Assembly: GCF_014323725.1 (NCBI RefSeq) | Contig: NZ_JABVED010000001.1 | Span: 230,505-294,504, forward strand | Reading direction: 5' to 3' | Source of the DNA: Actinokineospora xionganensis | GTDB lineage: Bacteria; Actinomycetota; Actinomycetes; Mycobacteriales; Pseudonocardiaceae | DNA length: 64,000 nt | Shown here: piece by piece, positions 52,301-61,392 of the stretch | Layout: the number at the start of each line of letters is the position of its first letter | How positions within the stretch are numbered: position 1 is the first letter of the stretch | Made by a program: the position numbers and the translations under genes | Notes under the pieces: generated by a model | Told to the model about the DNA's origin: nothing | Database searches by the model: none | What the model saw: only the letters and a program-made list of their open reading frames with translations

Positions 52301-52411
52301 TCATCCGACACGACTACGGATACATCGAAACCGCCGAGTTGTCTGGCGACCGTCACCATCTCCGGGACGAAGCCGCACCCCCCGGGACCCCGAAGGGCCC
52401 GGGTCGAGGCG

Positions 52412-52754
52412 TCATGGCGCGTCGTAGCCGATCGTGTGGTCGCCCGACCCCGAGCAGGCGTGCACTCGGTATCGGTAGTACCCGGCGGAACCGGTGTAGG
52501 TGAGCGTTTCGTCTGCTCCCGACGTCGTTCCCTGGGCCACGTTCGTCCAGGCGGTGCCGTTCCACCGCTGCAGGTGCAGGTCGAAGTCGACGCCGGGGCC
52601 GTCGAGGCAGGCGCGGTGGACTCCCGCCTGGCTCTGGAAAGTAGCCGCCGTCCGGCTGGTGTTCACTGGCGGCCGCCGCGAGCGACCCGGAGCGGTGCGT
52701 CTGGTAACCCGCGCACCCTCCGGTCTCCCCGCGCACGGCCAGCTGGAACGTCGC
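52412..52754 (-). pseudogene. Secreted serine-protease C-terminal domain remnant, frameshifted
   Basis: Minus strand. One frame (about 52754-52640) gives ATFQLAVRGETGGCAGYQTH then RSGSLAAAASEHQPDGGYF. Another (about 52640-52412) gives GVHRACLDGPGVDFDLHLQR, WNGTAWTNVAQGTTSGADET and YYRYRVHACSGSGDHTIGY. Together they make the beta-sandwich appended to actinobacterial alpha-lytic-type proteases. A frameshift splits it, and the protease domain is absent. Confidence 0.65.
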
Positions 52755-52952
52755 GGTGGCTTCCCTTGCCGGTGAGCGGTCGAGCGCACCGGCGGAGATC
52801 TGGGTCGGTGCCCGCATCTGGCGTGAGAGCCACCCCGGACGGTCGGCAGGGGCGAATCAGGGGGATGCCCGGGGAAACCCTGATGGTGCGCCGTCGCGGA
52901 ACGGGCAGCATGGGGTTGTCAGGGGATCTTTTCCGCAGTACGAGGAGAGTTC

Positions 52953-53234
52953 ATGAACGAGAGTAAGCCCGAGGCGACCCGCGCCGCCGTCGATTCCGTG
53001 GTCGACGCTGTTCGGGGGCTGTTCCACGAGGGCATCAACCGCCGGGTGGTCGTCCGTGACAGTGACGACGACGTAGTGCTGGACGTGCCGTTGGCCGTCG
53101 GCGTGGTGGCCGCGTTGGCCGCGCCGGTGGCGACGACGATCGGAGCCGGGGTGGCGCTGGTCGGCAAGTGCGGAATCAAGGTCGAGAACCGCGAAGCGCA
53201 GGCCTCACCGCCCGCGGTGGTCGACGCCGAGTGA
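52953..53234 (+). CDS. DUF4342 domain protein
   Basis: 93 residues from ATG 52953, with GGAG upstream. VVDAVRGLFHEGINRRVVVR, then DSDDDVVLDVPLAVGVVAAL, then a hydrophobic APVATTIGAGVALVGKCGIK: the DUF4342 pattern of a short amphipathic start, a beta hairpin and a membrane-associated helix. Function unknown; often near stress genes. Stands alone between two pseudogenes, just before the dormancy-like island. Confidence 0.8.
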   Translation: MNESKPEATRAAVDSVVDAVRGLFHEGINRRVVVRDSDDDVVLDVPLAVGVVAALAAPVATTIGAGVALVGKCGIKVENREAQASPPAVVDAE

Positions 53235-53454
53235 TCAGCCGCGGGTGAGGAGACCGGGTCTTCGGGGTCTGGAGCGCTGCAGGAGCCCCAGCCGTTCGGC
53301 GTGCGTCGCGGTGTTCGAGACAGGCGGGTGCCTGCGCACCCGGCCCCGAGACACGGTCGAGTCTCCCACCCGCACTGGGCCATCCGCGGCGCGGCTGGGG
53401 CTTTCCCCTCACCCTTCACCACCGACGCTGAGGGCGGCCAATACGATCAAGGTA

Positions 53455-53700
53455 TGACTCTGCGGGCGGTTGTCGCCGACGACAACGCATTCGTCCGGTT
53501 CGCCGTGACGCGACCGACGGCGGTGTCGACGTGGTCGCCGAGGCCGAGAACGCCGCCGACCTGCTGCGCGCGGTAGGGGAGCACCGGCCGGACATCGCCG
53601 TGTTGGACATCCGGATGCCGCCGACGGACGAGACGGCGGGCATCGAGGCGGCCGTCCGCATCCGCGCGGAGTACCCGGGTGTGTGTGATCCACACCGGAG
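53455..53700 (+). pseudogene. NarL/FixJ response-regulator receiver remnant
   Basis: MTLRAVVADDNAFVRFAV from 53455 gives the acidic pocket (ADD). A one-base frame change near 53515 leads to VDVVAEAENAADLLRAVGEH, RPDIAVLDIRMPPTDETAGI and EAAVRIRAEYPGV, with the phospho-acceptor Asp in LDIRMPP. The rest of the receiver and the LuxR DNA-binding domain are missing. Its neighbourhood suggests it was once the regulator of the stress island, as DosR is; speculative. Confidence 0.7.
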
Positions 53701-53854
53701 TATTGCCCGTGCCGCAACGTGTCCACGTCGAGACGGCCCGCGTGATGTCCATAGAGGACAACATGATCGGGCAAGACGCTGATCTCGACCAAGGACTGCG
53801 AATGCGAGTGGGCAACTCACGCCGTTGCTGGGTCGGCCGAGATCAAACTGCTGC

Positions 53855-54166
53855 CTAGCCGAACAGGCCCAGACCGTGCAGGCGGCTGTCGTCGACATCG
53901 TCGTAGTGGAAGCCGATGCGGTTGCGCAGCCGTGCGATGCCCGTGACCTGTTGGACATGGGCGAGGACTCGCTCGGCTTCGCTGCTCCACTGGACTCGGC
54001 CCACGAGCAGGACGTCGCCGCCGCCGTCGACGGCGGCGCGGACGAGGCTTGTGTCGACGCCGGGGACGTCGTTCAGTGCCGCCCGCACGCGCGCGCTCAA
54101 GTCTGGTAGTCCGGGTGGTGTCCGGGGCGCTGGGACGTATGTGTCGATCCTGTCCTGGATGGTCAT
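53855..54166 (-). CDS. BON-domain protein
   Basis: 103 residues from ATG 54166, with GAGGTGAGAGAG directly upstream. Residues about 30-95 form a BON domain: LSARVRAALNDVPGVDTSLV, then GGGDVLLVGRVQWSSEAERV and ARLRNRIGFH. BON domains bind membranes or phospholipid-like surfaces, and BON proteins are often stress-induced. No signal peptide. Divergent from phosphoketolase with DosR-box-like sites between, so it probably belongs to the same regulon. Confidence 0.8.
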   Translation of the reverse strand: MTIQDRIDTYVPAPRTPPGLPDLSARVRAALNDVPGVDTSLVRAAVDGGGDVLLVGRVQWSSEAERVLAHVQQVTGIARLRNRIGFHYDDVDDSRLHGLGLFG

Positions 54167-54202
54167 CTCTCTCACCTCGATCCCAGGCTGCGTCATCCCA
54201 CC

Positions 54203-54219
54203 GGGCCTTTGAAGAGCCC
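54203..54219. promoter_or_regulatory. Weak DosR-box-like site before the BON gene
   Basis: GGGCCTTTGAAGAGCCC lies 37-53 bp upstream of the BON gene start. It shares GGGCC and TTTG with the stronger sites at 54258 and 61303 but is an imperfect match with an uneven spacer. Confidence 0.3.
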
Positions 54220-54257
54220 AACCGGCTCGATCGGGACGGGTCGAAGGTCCCGCCGAA

Positions 54258-54272
54258 GACCACTTTGGTCCC
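54258..54272. promoter_or_regulatory. DosR-box-like site before phosphoketolase
   Basis: GACCACTTTGGTCCC matches GGGCCCTTTGGTCCC at 61303-61317 at 12 of 15 positions. Both lie at similar distances (84 and 75 bp) upstream of the first gene of a stress transcription unit. On the other strand it reads GGGACCAAAGTGGTC, close in shape to the GGGAC...GTCCC palindrome of mycobacterial DosR boxes. Confidence 0.55.
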
Positions 54273-54356
54273 TGTCGAATGAGGTCTCCGGGCTGCGGCC
54301 TTGGACGGGTGGTCTCGGTCATCGTTGGACGTACCCGAGACGAGGAGACGTCCACC

Positions 54357-56744
54357 ATGACCGTGTTTCCGATGACCGCGCCGAGCGACGCCGACGAGTT
54401 GGCGCTCGGGCGGGTCGACGCGTGGTGGCGGGCGGCGAACTACCTGTCGGTCGGGCAGATCTACCTGATGGACAACCCACTGCTCCGCGAGCCGCTGCGG
54501 CCCGAGCACGTCAAGTCGCGGCTGGTCGGACACTGGGGGACGGTCCCCGGGATCACCCTCACCTACGCCCACCTCAACCGGGTGATCATGCGCAACGGTC
54601 TCGAGGTCATGCTGGTGACCGGGCCGGGGCACGGCGCCGCGGCGCTGAACGCGGCGGCCTGGCTGGAGGGGACGTACTCCGAGCTCTACCCCGAGGTCGG
54701 GCAGGACGAGGCCGGAATGGCCGCGCTGTTCCGCCAGTTCTCCTTCCCCGGCGGTGTGCCCAGCCACGCGTCGCCGCAGGTGCCCGGGTCGATCCATGAG
54801 GGCGGTGAGCTGGGGTACTCACTGGCGCACGCCACCGGTGCCGCGTTCGACAACCCCGGGCTGATCGTCGCCTGTCTCATCGGGGACGGGGAGGCCGAGA
54901 CCGGGCCGCTCGCCGCGAGCTGGCAGGCGCCGAGGTTCCTGCACCCGTGGCGCGACGGCGCGGTACTGCCGATCCTGCACCTCAACGGCTACAAGATCGC
55001 GAACCCGACCGTGTTGTCGCGGATCCCCCGTGAGCAACTGGCCGGGTACCTCCGGAGCCAGGGCTGGGACCCGATCGAGGTCGCCGGGACCGACACCGCG
55101 CAGGTGCACCGCGCCTACGCGGCCGCGCTCGACGAGTGCGTGGCGCGGATCGAGCGCATCCGCCGGGGGACCGCCCATGGTGCGGGGAGGCCGATGATCG
55201 TCCTGCGCACCCCCAAAGGCTGGACTGGGCCCGCGCAGGTGGATGGGCACGTGGTGGAGGGCTCCTGGCGCTCACACCAGGTTCCGCTCACGAACGTCCG
55301 GCAAGACCCCGCGCGGCTGGACCTGCTGCGGCAGTGGCTTGCCAGTTACCGGCCCGACGAGCTGTTCGGCGCGGACGGCGGCCCGGCGCCGAGCCTGGCC
55401 GCGTGGCGGCCCGGGGGAGAGCGGCGGATGTCGGCCAACCCGCGGGCGCACGGCCAGGTGCAGCGCGATCTGCGGCTGCCAGACCCGGCGGCGCACTCCG
55501 TGGCCGTCACCGTCCCCGGTGAGGTGACCGCGCAGGCGACCAGCGTGCTCGGTGACTACCTGCGGGAAGCGCTGCTGCGCAACGAGTCCAACGCGAACCT
55601 GCTCCTGTTCGCCCCCGACGAGCACGCCTCCAACCGGCTCGACGCCGCGTTCGACGTCACCAGCAGACGGTGGCAGCTGCCCACCCAGGACAACGACCAG
55701 TACCTCTCGCCGACCGGCCGGGTCGTCGAGGTGCTCTCCGAGCACCTGTGCCAGGGATGGCTCGAGGGCTACCTGCTCACGGGCAGGCACGGCCTGTTCT
55801 CCACCTATGAGGCGTTCGCGCACATCGTGGACTCGATGGTCGCCCAGCACGCGAAGTGGCTGCTCACCGCCGACTCCGTGCCGTGGCGGCGGCCGGTGCC
55901 GAGCCTGAACTACCTGCTGACCTCCCACGTGTGGCGCCAGGACCACAACGGCGCCTCCCACCAGGACCCCGGCTTCATCGACCACATCCTGTCCAAGCGG
56001 CCCGAGGTGACCAGGGTCTACCTGCCGCCGGACGCGAACACCCTCGTGTGGGTCGCCGACCACTGCCTGCGCACCCACGGCCAGGTCAACGTGATCGTGG
56101 CGGGCAAGCAGCCCGCACCTCAGTACCTGTCCGCCGAGAAGGCTGCCGCGCACTGCGCGCAGGGCCTGGGCGTGTGGGAGTGGGCGAGCACCGACGGCGA
56201 CGGCGAGGCCGATGTGGTGCTGGCCTGTGCGGGCGACGTGCCGACCTTGGAGACCCTTGCCGCCGTGCACGTGCTGGCCGAGTTGGCCCCCGACGTGCGG
56301 GTCCGCGTGGTCAACGTGGTCGACCTGACCCGGCTGTTCACGCCCGGCAGGCACCCGCACGGGCTGCCCGACCAGGACTTCACCGAGATCTTCACCGCCG
56401 ATCGTCCGGTTATCTTTGCCTTCCACGGGTATCCCTGGCTCATCCACCAGCTCACTTACGACCGGCCGAACCATGACAACCTGCACGTCCACGGCTTCCA
56501 CGACCGTGGTTCGACGACCACCCCGTTCGACATGTGCGTGCTCAACGACCTCGACCGGTTCCACCTCGCCCTCGCCGCCCTGGAGCGGGTCCCGAGACTC
56601 GCGGGTCGGCTCGGGCACCTGCGACAGCGGATTCTCGACCGGCTTGCTGAACAGGCCGAGTGCGTCCGGCGGACCGGCGACGACCTCCCAGCGGTCCGCG
56701 ACTGGACCTGGCGCAGCCCACTGCGGGACGGAGCGAACTCATGA
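54357..56744 (+). CDS. xfp: Xylulose-5-phosphate/fructose-6-phosphate phosphoketolase
   Basis: 795 residues from ATG 54357 with GAGGAG upstream. ThDP enzyme: GHWGTVPGITLTYAHLNRVI (residues about 62-81), GPGHGAAALNAAAWLEGTYS, IGDGEAETGPLAASWQ (ThDP/Mg motif, about 180-196), LHLNGYKIANPTVLSRI, and DQDFTEIFTADRPVIFAFHG near 685. Uses phosphate to cleave xylulose 5-phosphate or fructose 6-phosphate into acetyl phosphate plus an aldose phosphate, giving a low-oxygen route to ATP or acetyl-CoA. First gene of a four-gene overlapping operon with Acg, USP and the acyl-CoA synthetase fusion. Confidence 0.96.
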   Translation: MTVFPMTAPSDADELALGRVDAWWRAANYLSVGQIYLMDNPLLREPLRPEHVKSRLVGHWGTVPGITLTYAHLNRVIMRNGLEVMLVTGPGHGAAALNAAAWLEGTYSELYPEVGQDEAGMAALFRQFSFPGGVPSHASPQVPGSIHEGGELGYSLAHATGAAFDNPGLIVACLIGDGEAETGPLAASWQAPRFLHPWRDGAVLPILHLNGYKIANPTVLSRIPREQLAGYLRSQGWDPIEVAGTDTAQVHRAYAAALDECVARIERIRRGTAHGAGRPMIVLRTPKGWTGPAQVDGHVVEGSWRSHQVPLTNVRQDPARLDLLRQWLASYRPDELFGADGGPAPSLAAWRPGGERRMSANPRAHGQVQRDLRLPDPAAHSVAVTVPGEVTAQATSVLGDYLREALLRNESNANLLLFAPDEHASNRLDAAFDVTSRRWQLPTQDNDQYLSPTGRVVEVLSEHLCQGWLEGYLLTGRHGLFSTYEAFAHIVDSMVAQHAKWLLTADSVPWRRPVPSLNYLLTSHVWRQDHNGASHQDPGFIDHILSKRPEVTRVYLPPDANTLVWVADHCLRTHGQVNVIVAGKQPAPQYLSAEKAAAHCAQGLGVWEWASTDGDGEADVVLACAGDVPTLETLAAVHVLAELAPDVRVRVVNVVDLTRLFTPGRHPHGLPDQDFTEIFTADRPVIFAFHGYPWLIHQLTYDRPNHDNLHVHGFHDRGSTTTPFDMCVLNDLDRFHLALAALERVPRLAGRLGHLRQRILDRLAEQAECVRRTGDDLPAVRDWTWRSPLRDGANS

Positions 56745-57757
56745 CCAACCCCGACACCGAGGGCCCGCTGCGGACCGCGCTGTCGGCCGCGATCCGGGCG
56801 CCCTCGCCGCACAACACCCAGCCCTGGCGCTTCGAGGTGCACGGTGACCGCGTCGAAGTGTTCCTCGACCGCGATCGCGTGCTGCCCGTTGCCGACCCGG
56901 ATGGGCGTGAGGCGAGGCTCGCCTGCGGTGCCGCGGTCTTCAACATCCGGCTGGCGCTCAACGGGATCGGCCGTGCCGCCGTGACGCACCTGCTGCCCGA
57001 TCCGCACCGGCCCGACCTGCTCGCCTCGGTGCGCGTCGCGGGCAACCGCGTGGTGATCCCCAGCGAGCGGATGCTCGCCGAGATGATCCCGCGCAGGCAC
57101 ACCAACCGCAGGCCGTTCCTCGAACGGGCCGTGCCCGACGCGGTGAAAGCCACGCTCATGCGTGCCGCCGAGCGGGAAGGGGCCTGGCTGCGACTCGTCG
57201 AGCGACCCCCGGAGGTCGACGCCGTGGCCGCGCTGATCCGCCGCGCGGACACGGTACAGAGCGAGGACCCCGCCTACCGGGCCGAGTTGCGCGACTGGGT
57301 CCACGGCGACGTGAACCGTCTCGACGGTGTGCCCACACGGGCGCTGGGCCCGCGGGCGCGGACACCCGGACTGATCACGCTGCGCCGCTTCACCGACGAC
57401 GAGGACCCGTCGCGTGAGCGCCCGTTCGAGCAGCAGCCGTTGCTGGCGGTGCTGACCACCCCAGGCGACGCGCCGATCGACCAGGTGCAGGCGGGCAAGG
57501 CGATGCAGCGGGTGCTGCTCACCGCCGCCGACCTCGGCCTGTGCTCTTCGTTCCTGTCGCAGCCGATCGAGGTGCCCGCCGTCCGAGCGGCGCTGCGAGC
57601 ACTGCTGCGGGCGGGCAGCCCACACGTGGTCCTGCGCCTCGGCTACGGGTACGGCGGATCACCGGTGCCCCGCAGGCCGATCAGCGAGGTCACTCGACTC
57701 GTGTCCGACACATCCACCGGCATGACACTTCAGGGAGAACGCAGTGACCATTCATGA
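56741..57757 (+). CDS. Acg-family FMN-binding nitroreductase-like protein, copy 1
   Basis: 338 residues from ATG 56741, overlapping the phosphoketolase stop. AIRAPSPHNTQPWRFEVHGD at the N-terminus, GREARLACGAAVFNIRLALN and RRHTNRRPFLERAVPD are hallmarks of the Acg family (M. tuberculosis Rv2032), whose members bind and store FMN and are dormancy-induced. The fold is a fused nitroreductase dimer with a lid, and enzymatic activity is generally lacking. C-terminal GYGYGGSPVPRRPISEV is conserved. A second copy is encoded at 61393. Confidence 0.9.
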   Translation: MTNPDTEGPLRTALSAAIRAPSPHNTQPWRFEVHGDRVEVFLDRDRVLPVADPDGREARLACGAAVFNIRLALNGIGRAAVTHLLPDPHRPDLLASVRVAGNRVVIPSERMLAEMIPRRHTNRRPFLERAVPDAVKATLMRAAEREGAWLRLVERPPEVDAVAALIRRADTVQSEDPAYRAELRDWVHGDVNRLDGVPTRALGPRARTPGLITLRRFTDDEDPSRERPFEQQPLLAVLTTPGDAPIDQVQAGKAMQRVLLTAADLGLCSSFLSQPIEVPAVRAALRALLRAGSPHVVLRLGYGYGGSPVPRRPISEVTRLVSDTSTGMTLQGERSDHS

Positions 57758-58631
57758 CCGCACCAGTCCAGTCCTGGTCGGCGTCGACGGCTCGGCGTCG
57801 GCGATCGCCGCGACCCGCTGGGCCGCCGCCGAGGCCGCGCGCCGCAAGGTGCCGCTGCACATCGTCAACGTCTACACCTGGCCGATCTCCGGATACCCGG
57901 AGGCGCTGATCGCCGGACACGACCTCCTCGCCTCGATGAAGAAGGTCTCCGCGGGGGTCCTCGACGAGGCCCGCGCCGCCGCGGAGTCCGCGGCGCCGGA
58001 GGTGGCGGTCACGGTCACCTCGCATGGCGGCGACACGGTGTCGCACCTGCGATCACTGAGCAAGAAGGCGTCACTGCTGGTCGTCGGATCACGTGGACTC
58101 GGCGGGTTCAGCGGGCTGCTGCTTGGCTCGGTCGCAGTCGGGCTCACCGCGCACGCCCAGTGCCCGGTCATCGTGGTGCGCGGCGAGCCGGAGGAGGGCC
58201 CGGTCGTCGTCGGGGTGGACGGGTCGCCGGTGAGTGAGGCCGCGATCGCGTTCGCCTTCGAGGAAGCCTCCGCTCTCGGCGCGGACCTGGTCGCCGTGCA
58301 CGCCTGGCATGACTCGCCGCTGGTCGACGTGTTCGAGAAGGGCTACGCCTCGCTGTACCTCGACACCGCGGCCGTCAACGCCGAGGAACTGCTCGCGCAG
58401 CGACTGGCCGGCTGGCAGGAGAAGTATCCCGACGTGTCGGTGACCCGGGTGGCGCCGCGCGGCCGCGCGGCGAAGGTGCTCATGGAGCACGCCAAGGGTG
58501 CCCGCCTCCTGGTGATCGGCAGCCGCGGCCGCGGCGGCCTCACCGGCCTCACCCTGGGATCGACCAGCCAGGCCCTCATCCACCACGCGCCATGCCCGCT
58601 CGCCCTGCTCCGGTCGCCGGAGGACCACTGA
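57744..58631 (+). CDS. Tandem universal stress protein, copy 1
   Basis: 295 residues from GTG 57744 (GGGAGA upstream), overlapping the Acg gene by 14 bases. Two USP domains: domain 1 with VLVGVDGSASAIAATRWAAA and ATP motif VVGSRGLGGFSGLLLGSVAV, domain 2 with VVVGVDGSPVSEAAIAFAFE and VIGSRGRGGLTGLTLGSTSQ. Both G-2x-G-9x-G(S/T) loops are intact, so ATP binding is expected, as in Rv2623. Relatives are induced by hypoxia and NO and restrain growth. Confidence 0.95.
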   Translation: MTIHDRTSPVLVGVDGSASAIAATRWAAAEAARRKVPLHIVNVYTWPISGYPEALIAGHDLLASMKKVSAGVLDEARAAAESAAPEVAVTVTSHGGDTVSHLRSLSKKASLLVVGSRGLGGFSGLLLGSVAVGLTAHAQCPVIVVRGEPEEGPVVVGVDGSPVSEAAIAFAFEEASALGADLVAVHAWHDSPLVDVFEKGYASLYLDTAAVNAEELLAQRLAGWQEKYPDVSVTRVAPRGRAAKVLMEHAKGARLLVIGSRGRGGLTGLTLGSTSQALIHHAPCPLALLRSPEDH

Positions 58632-61282
58632 TGTCCACAGTGGATGAGTTGGATGCCCGCTCGCTGCTGGTGGACGGCTCGATCGTCACCCTCCGCGAGA
58701 TCGGGCGCGGCGACGCCGAGGCGATGCGAGGGCTGCACCGCCTGCTGCCGCCGGAGGACCGCTACCGGCGCTTCTTCACCCTGTGTCCGGTCAACGCCGA
58801 CCAGTACGTCGACAGCATCACCGACGGCCGACCGGGCAACGCCGGGATCGGCGCGTTCGCGGGCGCGGACCTGCTCGGCGTCGCCAGCTACGCCACGCTC
58901 TCCGACGCGTCGACGGCGGAGTTCGCGCTGGTCGTCGCCCACGAACGGCACGTGCACGGCATCGGCACGCTGCTGATCGAGGAGCTGATCTCGCTGGCGC
59001 GCGGCCGCGGGCTGACCCGGCTCAAAGCCGAGATCCTGACCGAGAACGCGCCGATGCTGCGGCTCATCGACGAGCTCGGGCTGCCCCGCACGCACCGGCG
59101 GACCGACGACGAGATCGAGGTGGTGATCCCGCTCGCCCCGACGCGCGAGTACGACCTGGCCGTCCATCAGCGCGAACAGATCGCCGACCGGGCAAGCCTG
59201 AGCGCGGTGCTGCGGCCGGAGTGCGTCGCGGTGATCGGGGCGGGCCGCGCGCCCGACTCCATCGGTCACGCCCTGCTCGCCAACATCGTCGAAGGGGGAT
59301 ACACGGGATCGCTGTACGCGGTGAACCCGCACGCCCGTGAGGTGGCGGGCGTCACCAGCTACGCGCGGGTCTCGGACGTGCCGGTGGTCCCGGACCTGGC
59401 CGTGCTGTGCGTTCCCGCGCGGGCCATCGCCGACACCGCGCGCGAGTGCGGCGAACTGGGTGTCCGGGCGCTGCTCGTCGTCACCGCAGGCCTCAGCGCC
59501 GACGATTCGGCGAGCCTGCGCGCGACGGCCCGGCAGTTCGGGATGCGGCTGGTGGGACCGAACTGCATCGGTGTCTACAACGGCGATCCGGCCGTGCGGC
59601 TCAACGCCACCTTCGCCCGCAATGAGGTCCAGGCGGGTTCGGTCGGGGTGGTGACGCAGTCCGGGGGAGTGGCGATCGCGCTGTTCTCGGCGCTCGACCA
59701 GGTCGGCCTTGGTGTGTCCACTTTGGTCTCGACGGGGGACAAGTACGACGTCAGCGGAAACGACCTGCTGCTGTGGTGGTCCGGGGAGCCCGAGACGAAG
59801 GCCGCGGTGCTGTACCTGGAGTCCTTCGGCAACCCGCGCAAGTTCTCGTCGCTGTGCAGGCGGCTGTCGAGGACCAAGCCGATCCTGGCCGTGCGTCCGC
59901 CCGCGACACCGGCGGCGCAGCGCGCGGCCAGTTCGCACACCGCCGCGCTGGCCACGCCCGCCGTGACGGCCGACGCGCTGTACCGGCAGGCGGGCGTCAT
60001 CGCGGTGGACCGGCTCTCGGAGCTGCCCGAGACCCTCGCGGCACTTGTCGATCAGCCGCTGCCCGCGGGCCGCCGCGTCGCGGTGATCAGCAACGCGGGC
60101 GGGGCGGGCGTGATCGCCGCCGATGCCCTGGGACGTCAGGGATTGGTGCTGCCGACGCTGCCCGCGCGGGTGGCTGAGGCCCTCCGCGCGCACGTGCCCG
60201 CGCAGGCCTCGCTCGCCAACCCGCTCGACACCAGCGCGGTCGTCTCCGCCGAGGTGTTCCAGCGGTGTGTGGAGGCGCTGCTGGCCGAACCGTCGATCGA
60301 CGCCGTGGTCGCCATCGCGGCGCCCACCGCGCTCGGTGACCCGATCGACGCGATCGCCGCGTGCGGACCGGCCGCCGCCCGCACCGGCACCCCGCTGTTG
60401 GCTGTCCACCTTGGACAGTCGGCGGCGGTCACCCGGCTGGGCGCCGTGCCCTGCTACGGCGACGCCGTCGCCGCGGCAGGCGCGCTGAACCGGTGCGTCC
60501 AACGACGCGAGTGGCTAGACCGGCCCGAGGCCGACACCCGCGAGCCGGAGGGCTTCGACACCGCCGCGGCCACCGGGATCGTCCGCGAGTTCCTGGCGGC
60601 GAGCCCCGATGGCGGCTGGCTGGACCCGGAGCGCTGCCTGCGCGTCCTCGACGCTGTCGGTGTCCCGACCGCGCCGGGCGTCCTGACCGACTCCCCGGAT
60701 GCCGCGGTAGCGGCGGCGGCCGCAGTGGGTAGGCCGGTGGCGCTCAAGGCGGTCGCCGATGGCCTGCTGCACAAGAGCTCCGGTGGCGGCATCGTGCTGG
60801 GCGCGGTAGGGGAGCACGCGGTCCGCGCGGCCTACGAGACGTTCGCCGAGCGCTTCGGCGGCGCCCTGCGTGGGGTGTTCGTGCAGCCGATGATCGACAC
60901 CGACGGCGTCGAACTCCTGGTGGGCGTCAAGGGCGACCCGATGTTCGGACCGCTGGTGGTCTTCGGCCTCGGCGGCACGAGCACCGACACCATCGCCGAC
61001 CGCACGGCGCGACTGGCCCCGGTGTCGGAAGCCGACCTCGACGAGATGCTGCACGGCCTGCGCGGCTCGCAGGCGGTCTTCGGCCACGCACGGGCCGACG
61101 AGTCCGAAGTCCGCGACGTACTCGCGCGCGTCGGCAGGCTGGCCCAAGCCATCCCGGAGATCGCCGAACTCGACGTCAACCCGTTGATCGCCACCGAAAA
61201 CGGATGCGTGGCGGTCGATGCCCGGATTCGGCTCGCGCCGGTGGCGGTCCACGACCCGCTGCTGCGCCACTTGCGCATGTGA
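58631..61282 (+). CDS. GNAT acetyltransferase / ADP-forming acyl-CoA synthetase fusion
   Basis: 883 residues; ATG 58631 shares one base with the USP stop. Order: GNAT domain (about 15-175) with FALVVAHERHVHGIGTLLIE; CoA-binding domain (about 195-320) with AVIGAGRAPDSIGHALLANI; two succinyl-CoA-ligase-like domains (about 325-640) with VGVVTQSGGVAIALFSALDQ and catalytic-loop His in AASSHTAALAT; C-terminal ATP-grasp (about 655-880) with ALKAVADGLLHKSSGGGIVL. Such fusions either make acetyl-CoA from acetate or acetylate and regulate AMP-forming acetyl-CoA synthetase (Pat). Next to phosphoketolase, conversion of acetyl groups with ATP gain is plausible; inferred. Confidence 0.92.
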   Translation: MSTVDELDARSLLVDGSIVTLREIGRGDAEAMRGLHRLLPPEDRYRRFFTLCPVNADQYVDSITDGRPGNAGIGAFAGADLLGVASYATLSDASTAEFALVVAHERHVHGIGTLLIEELISLARGRGLTRLKAEILTENAPMLRLIDELGLPRTHRRTDDEIEVVIPLAPTREYDLAVHQREQIADRASLSAVLRPECVAVIGAGRAPDSIGHALLANIVEGGYTGSLYAVNPHAREVAGVTSYARVSDVPVVPDLAVLCVPARAIADTARECGELGVRALLVVTAGLSADDSASLRATARQFGMRLVGPNCIGVYNGDPAVRLNATFARNEVQAGSVGVVTQSGGVAIALFSALDQVGLGVSTLVSTGDKYDVSGNDLLLWWSGEPETKAAVLYLESFGNPRKFSSLCRRLSRTKPILAVRPPATPAAQRAASSHTAALATPAVTADALYRQAGVIAVDRLSELPETLAALVDQPLPAGRRVAVISNAGGAGVIAADALGRQGLVLPTLPARVAEALRAHVPAQASLANPLDTSAVVSAEVFQRCVEALLAEPSIDAVVAIAAPTALGDPIDAIAACGPAAARTGTPLLAVHLGQSAAVTRLGAVPCYGDAVAAAGALNRCVQRREWLDRPEADTREPEGFDTAAATGIVREFLAASPDGGWLDPERCLRVLDAVGVPTAPGVLTDSPDAAVAAAAAVGRPVALKAVADGLLHKSSGGGIVLGAVGEHAVRAAYETFAERFGGALRGVFVQPMIDTDGVELLVGVKGDPMFGPLVVFGLGGTSTDTIADRTARLAPVSEADLDEMLHGLRGSQAVFGHARADESEVRDVLARVGRLAQAIPEIAELDVNPLIATENGCVAVDARIRLAPVAVHDPLLRHLRM

Positions 61283-61302
61283 GGACCTCAGGTCCACCCG
61301 CC

Positions 61303-61317
61303 GGGCCCTTTGGTCCC
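61303..61317. promoter_or_regulatory. DosR-box-like site before the second Acg gene
   Basis: GGGCCCTTTGGTCCC, 75 bp upstream of the start at 61393, in the 110-bp gap between the two plus-strand units. It matches the site at 54258 at 12 of 15 positions and is nearly palindromic (GGGxCC...GGxCCC). Confidence 0.6.
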
Positions 61318-61392
61318 TCGTGGCCGGACACCACGCGGTGGTGTTGTTGACATGTCCGCCCAACCAGAGCTGATCAGAGGAGTTGACCGACC

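Noticed and set aside
58343-60502. Minus-strand open frame of 719 codons opposite the acyl-CoA synthetase fusion
   Set aside because: Opposite strand of a gene with recognised GNAT, CoA-binding and ATP-grasp motifs; product has no recognisable domain.
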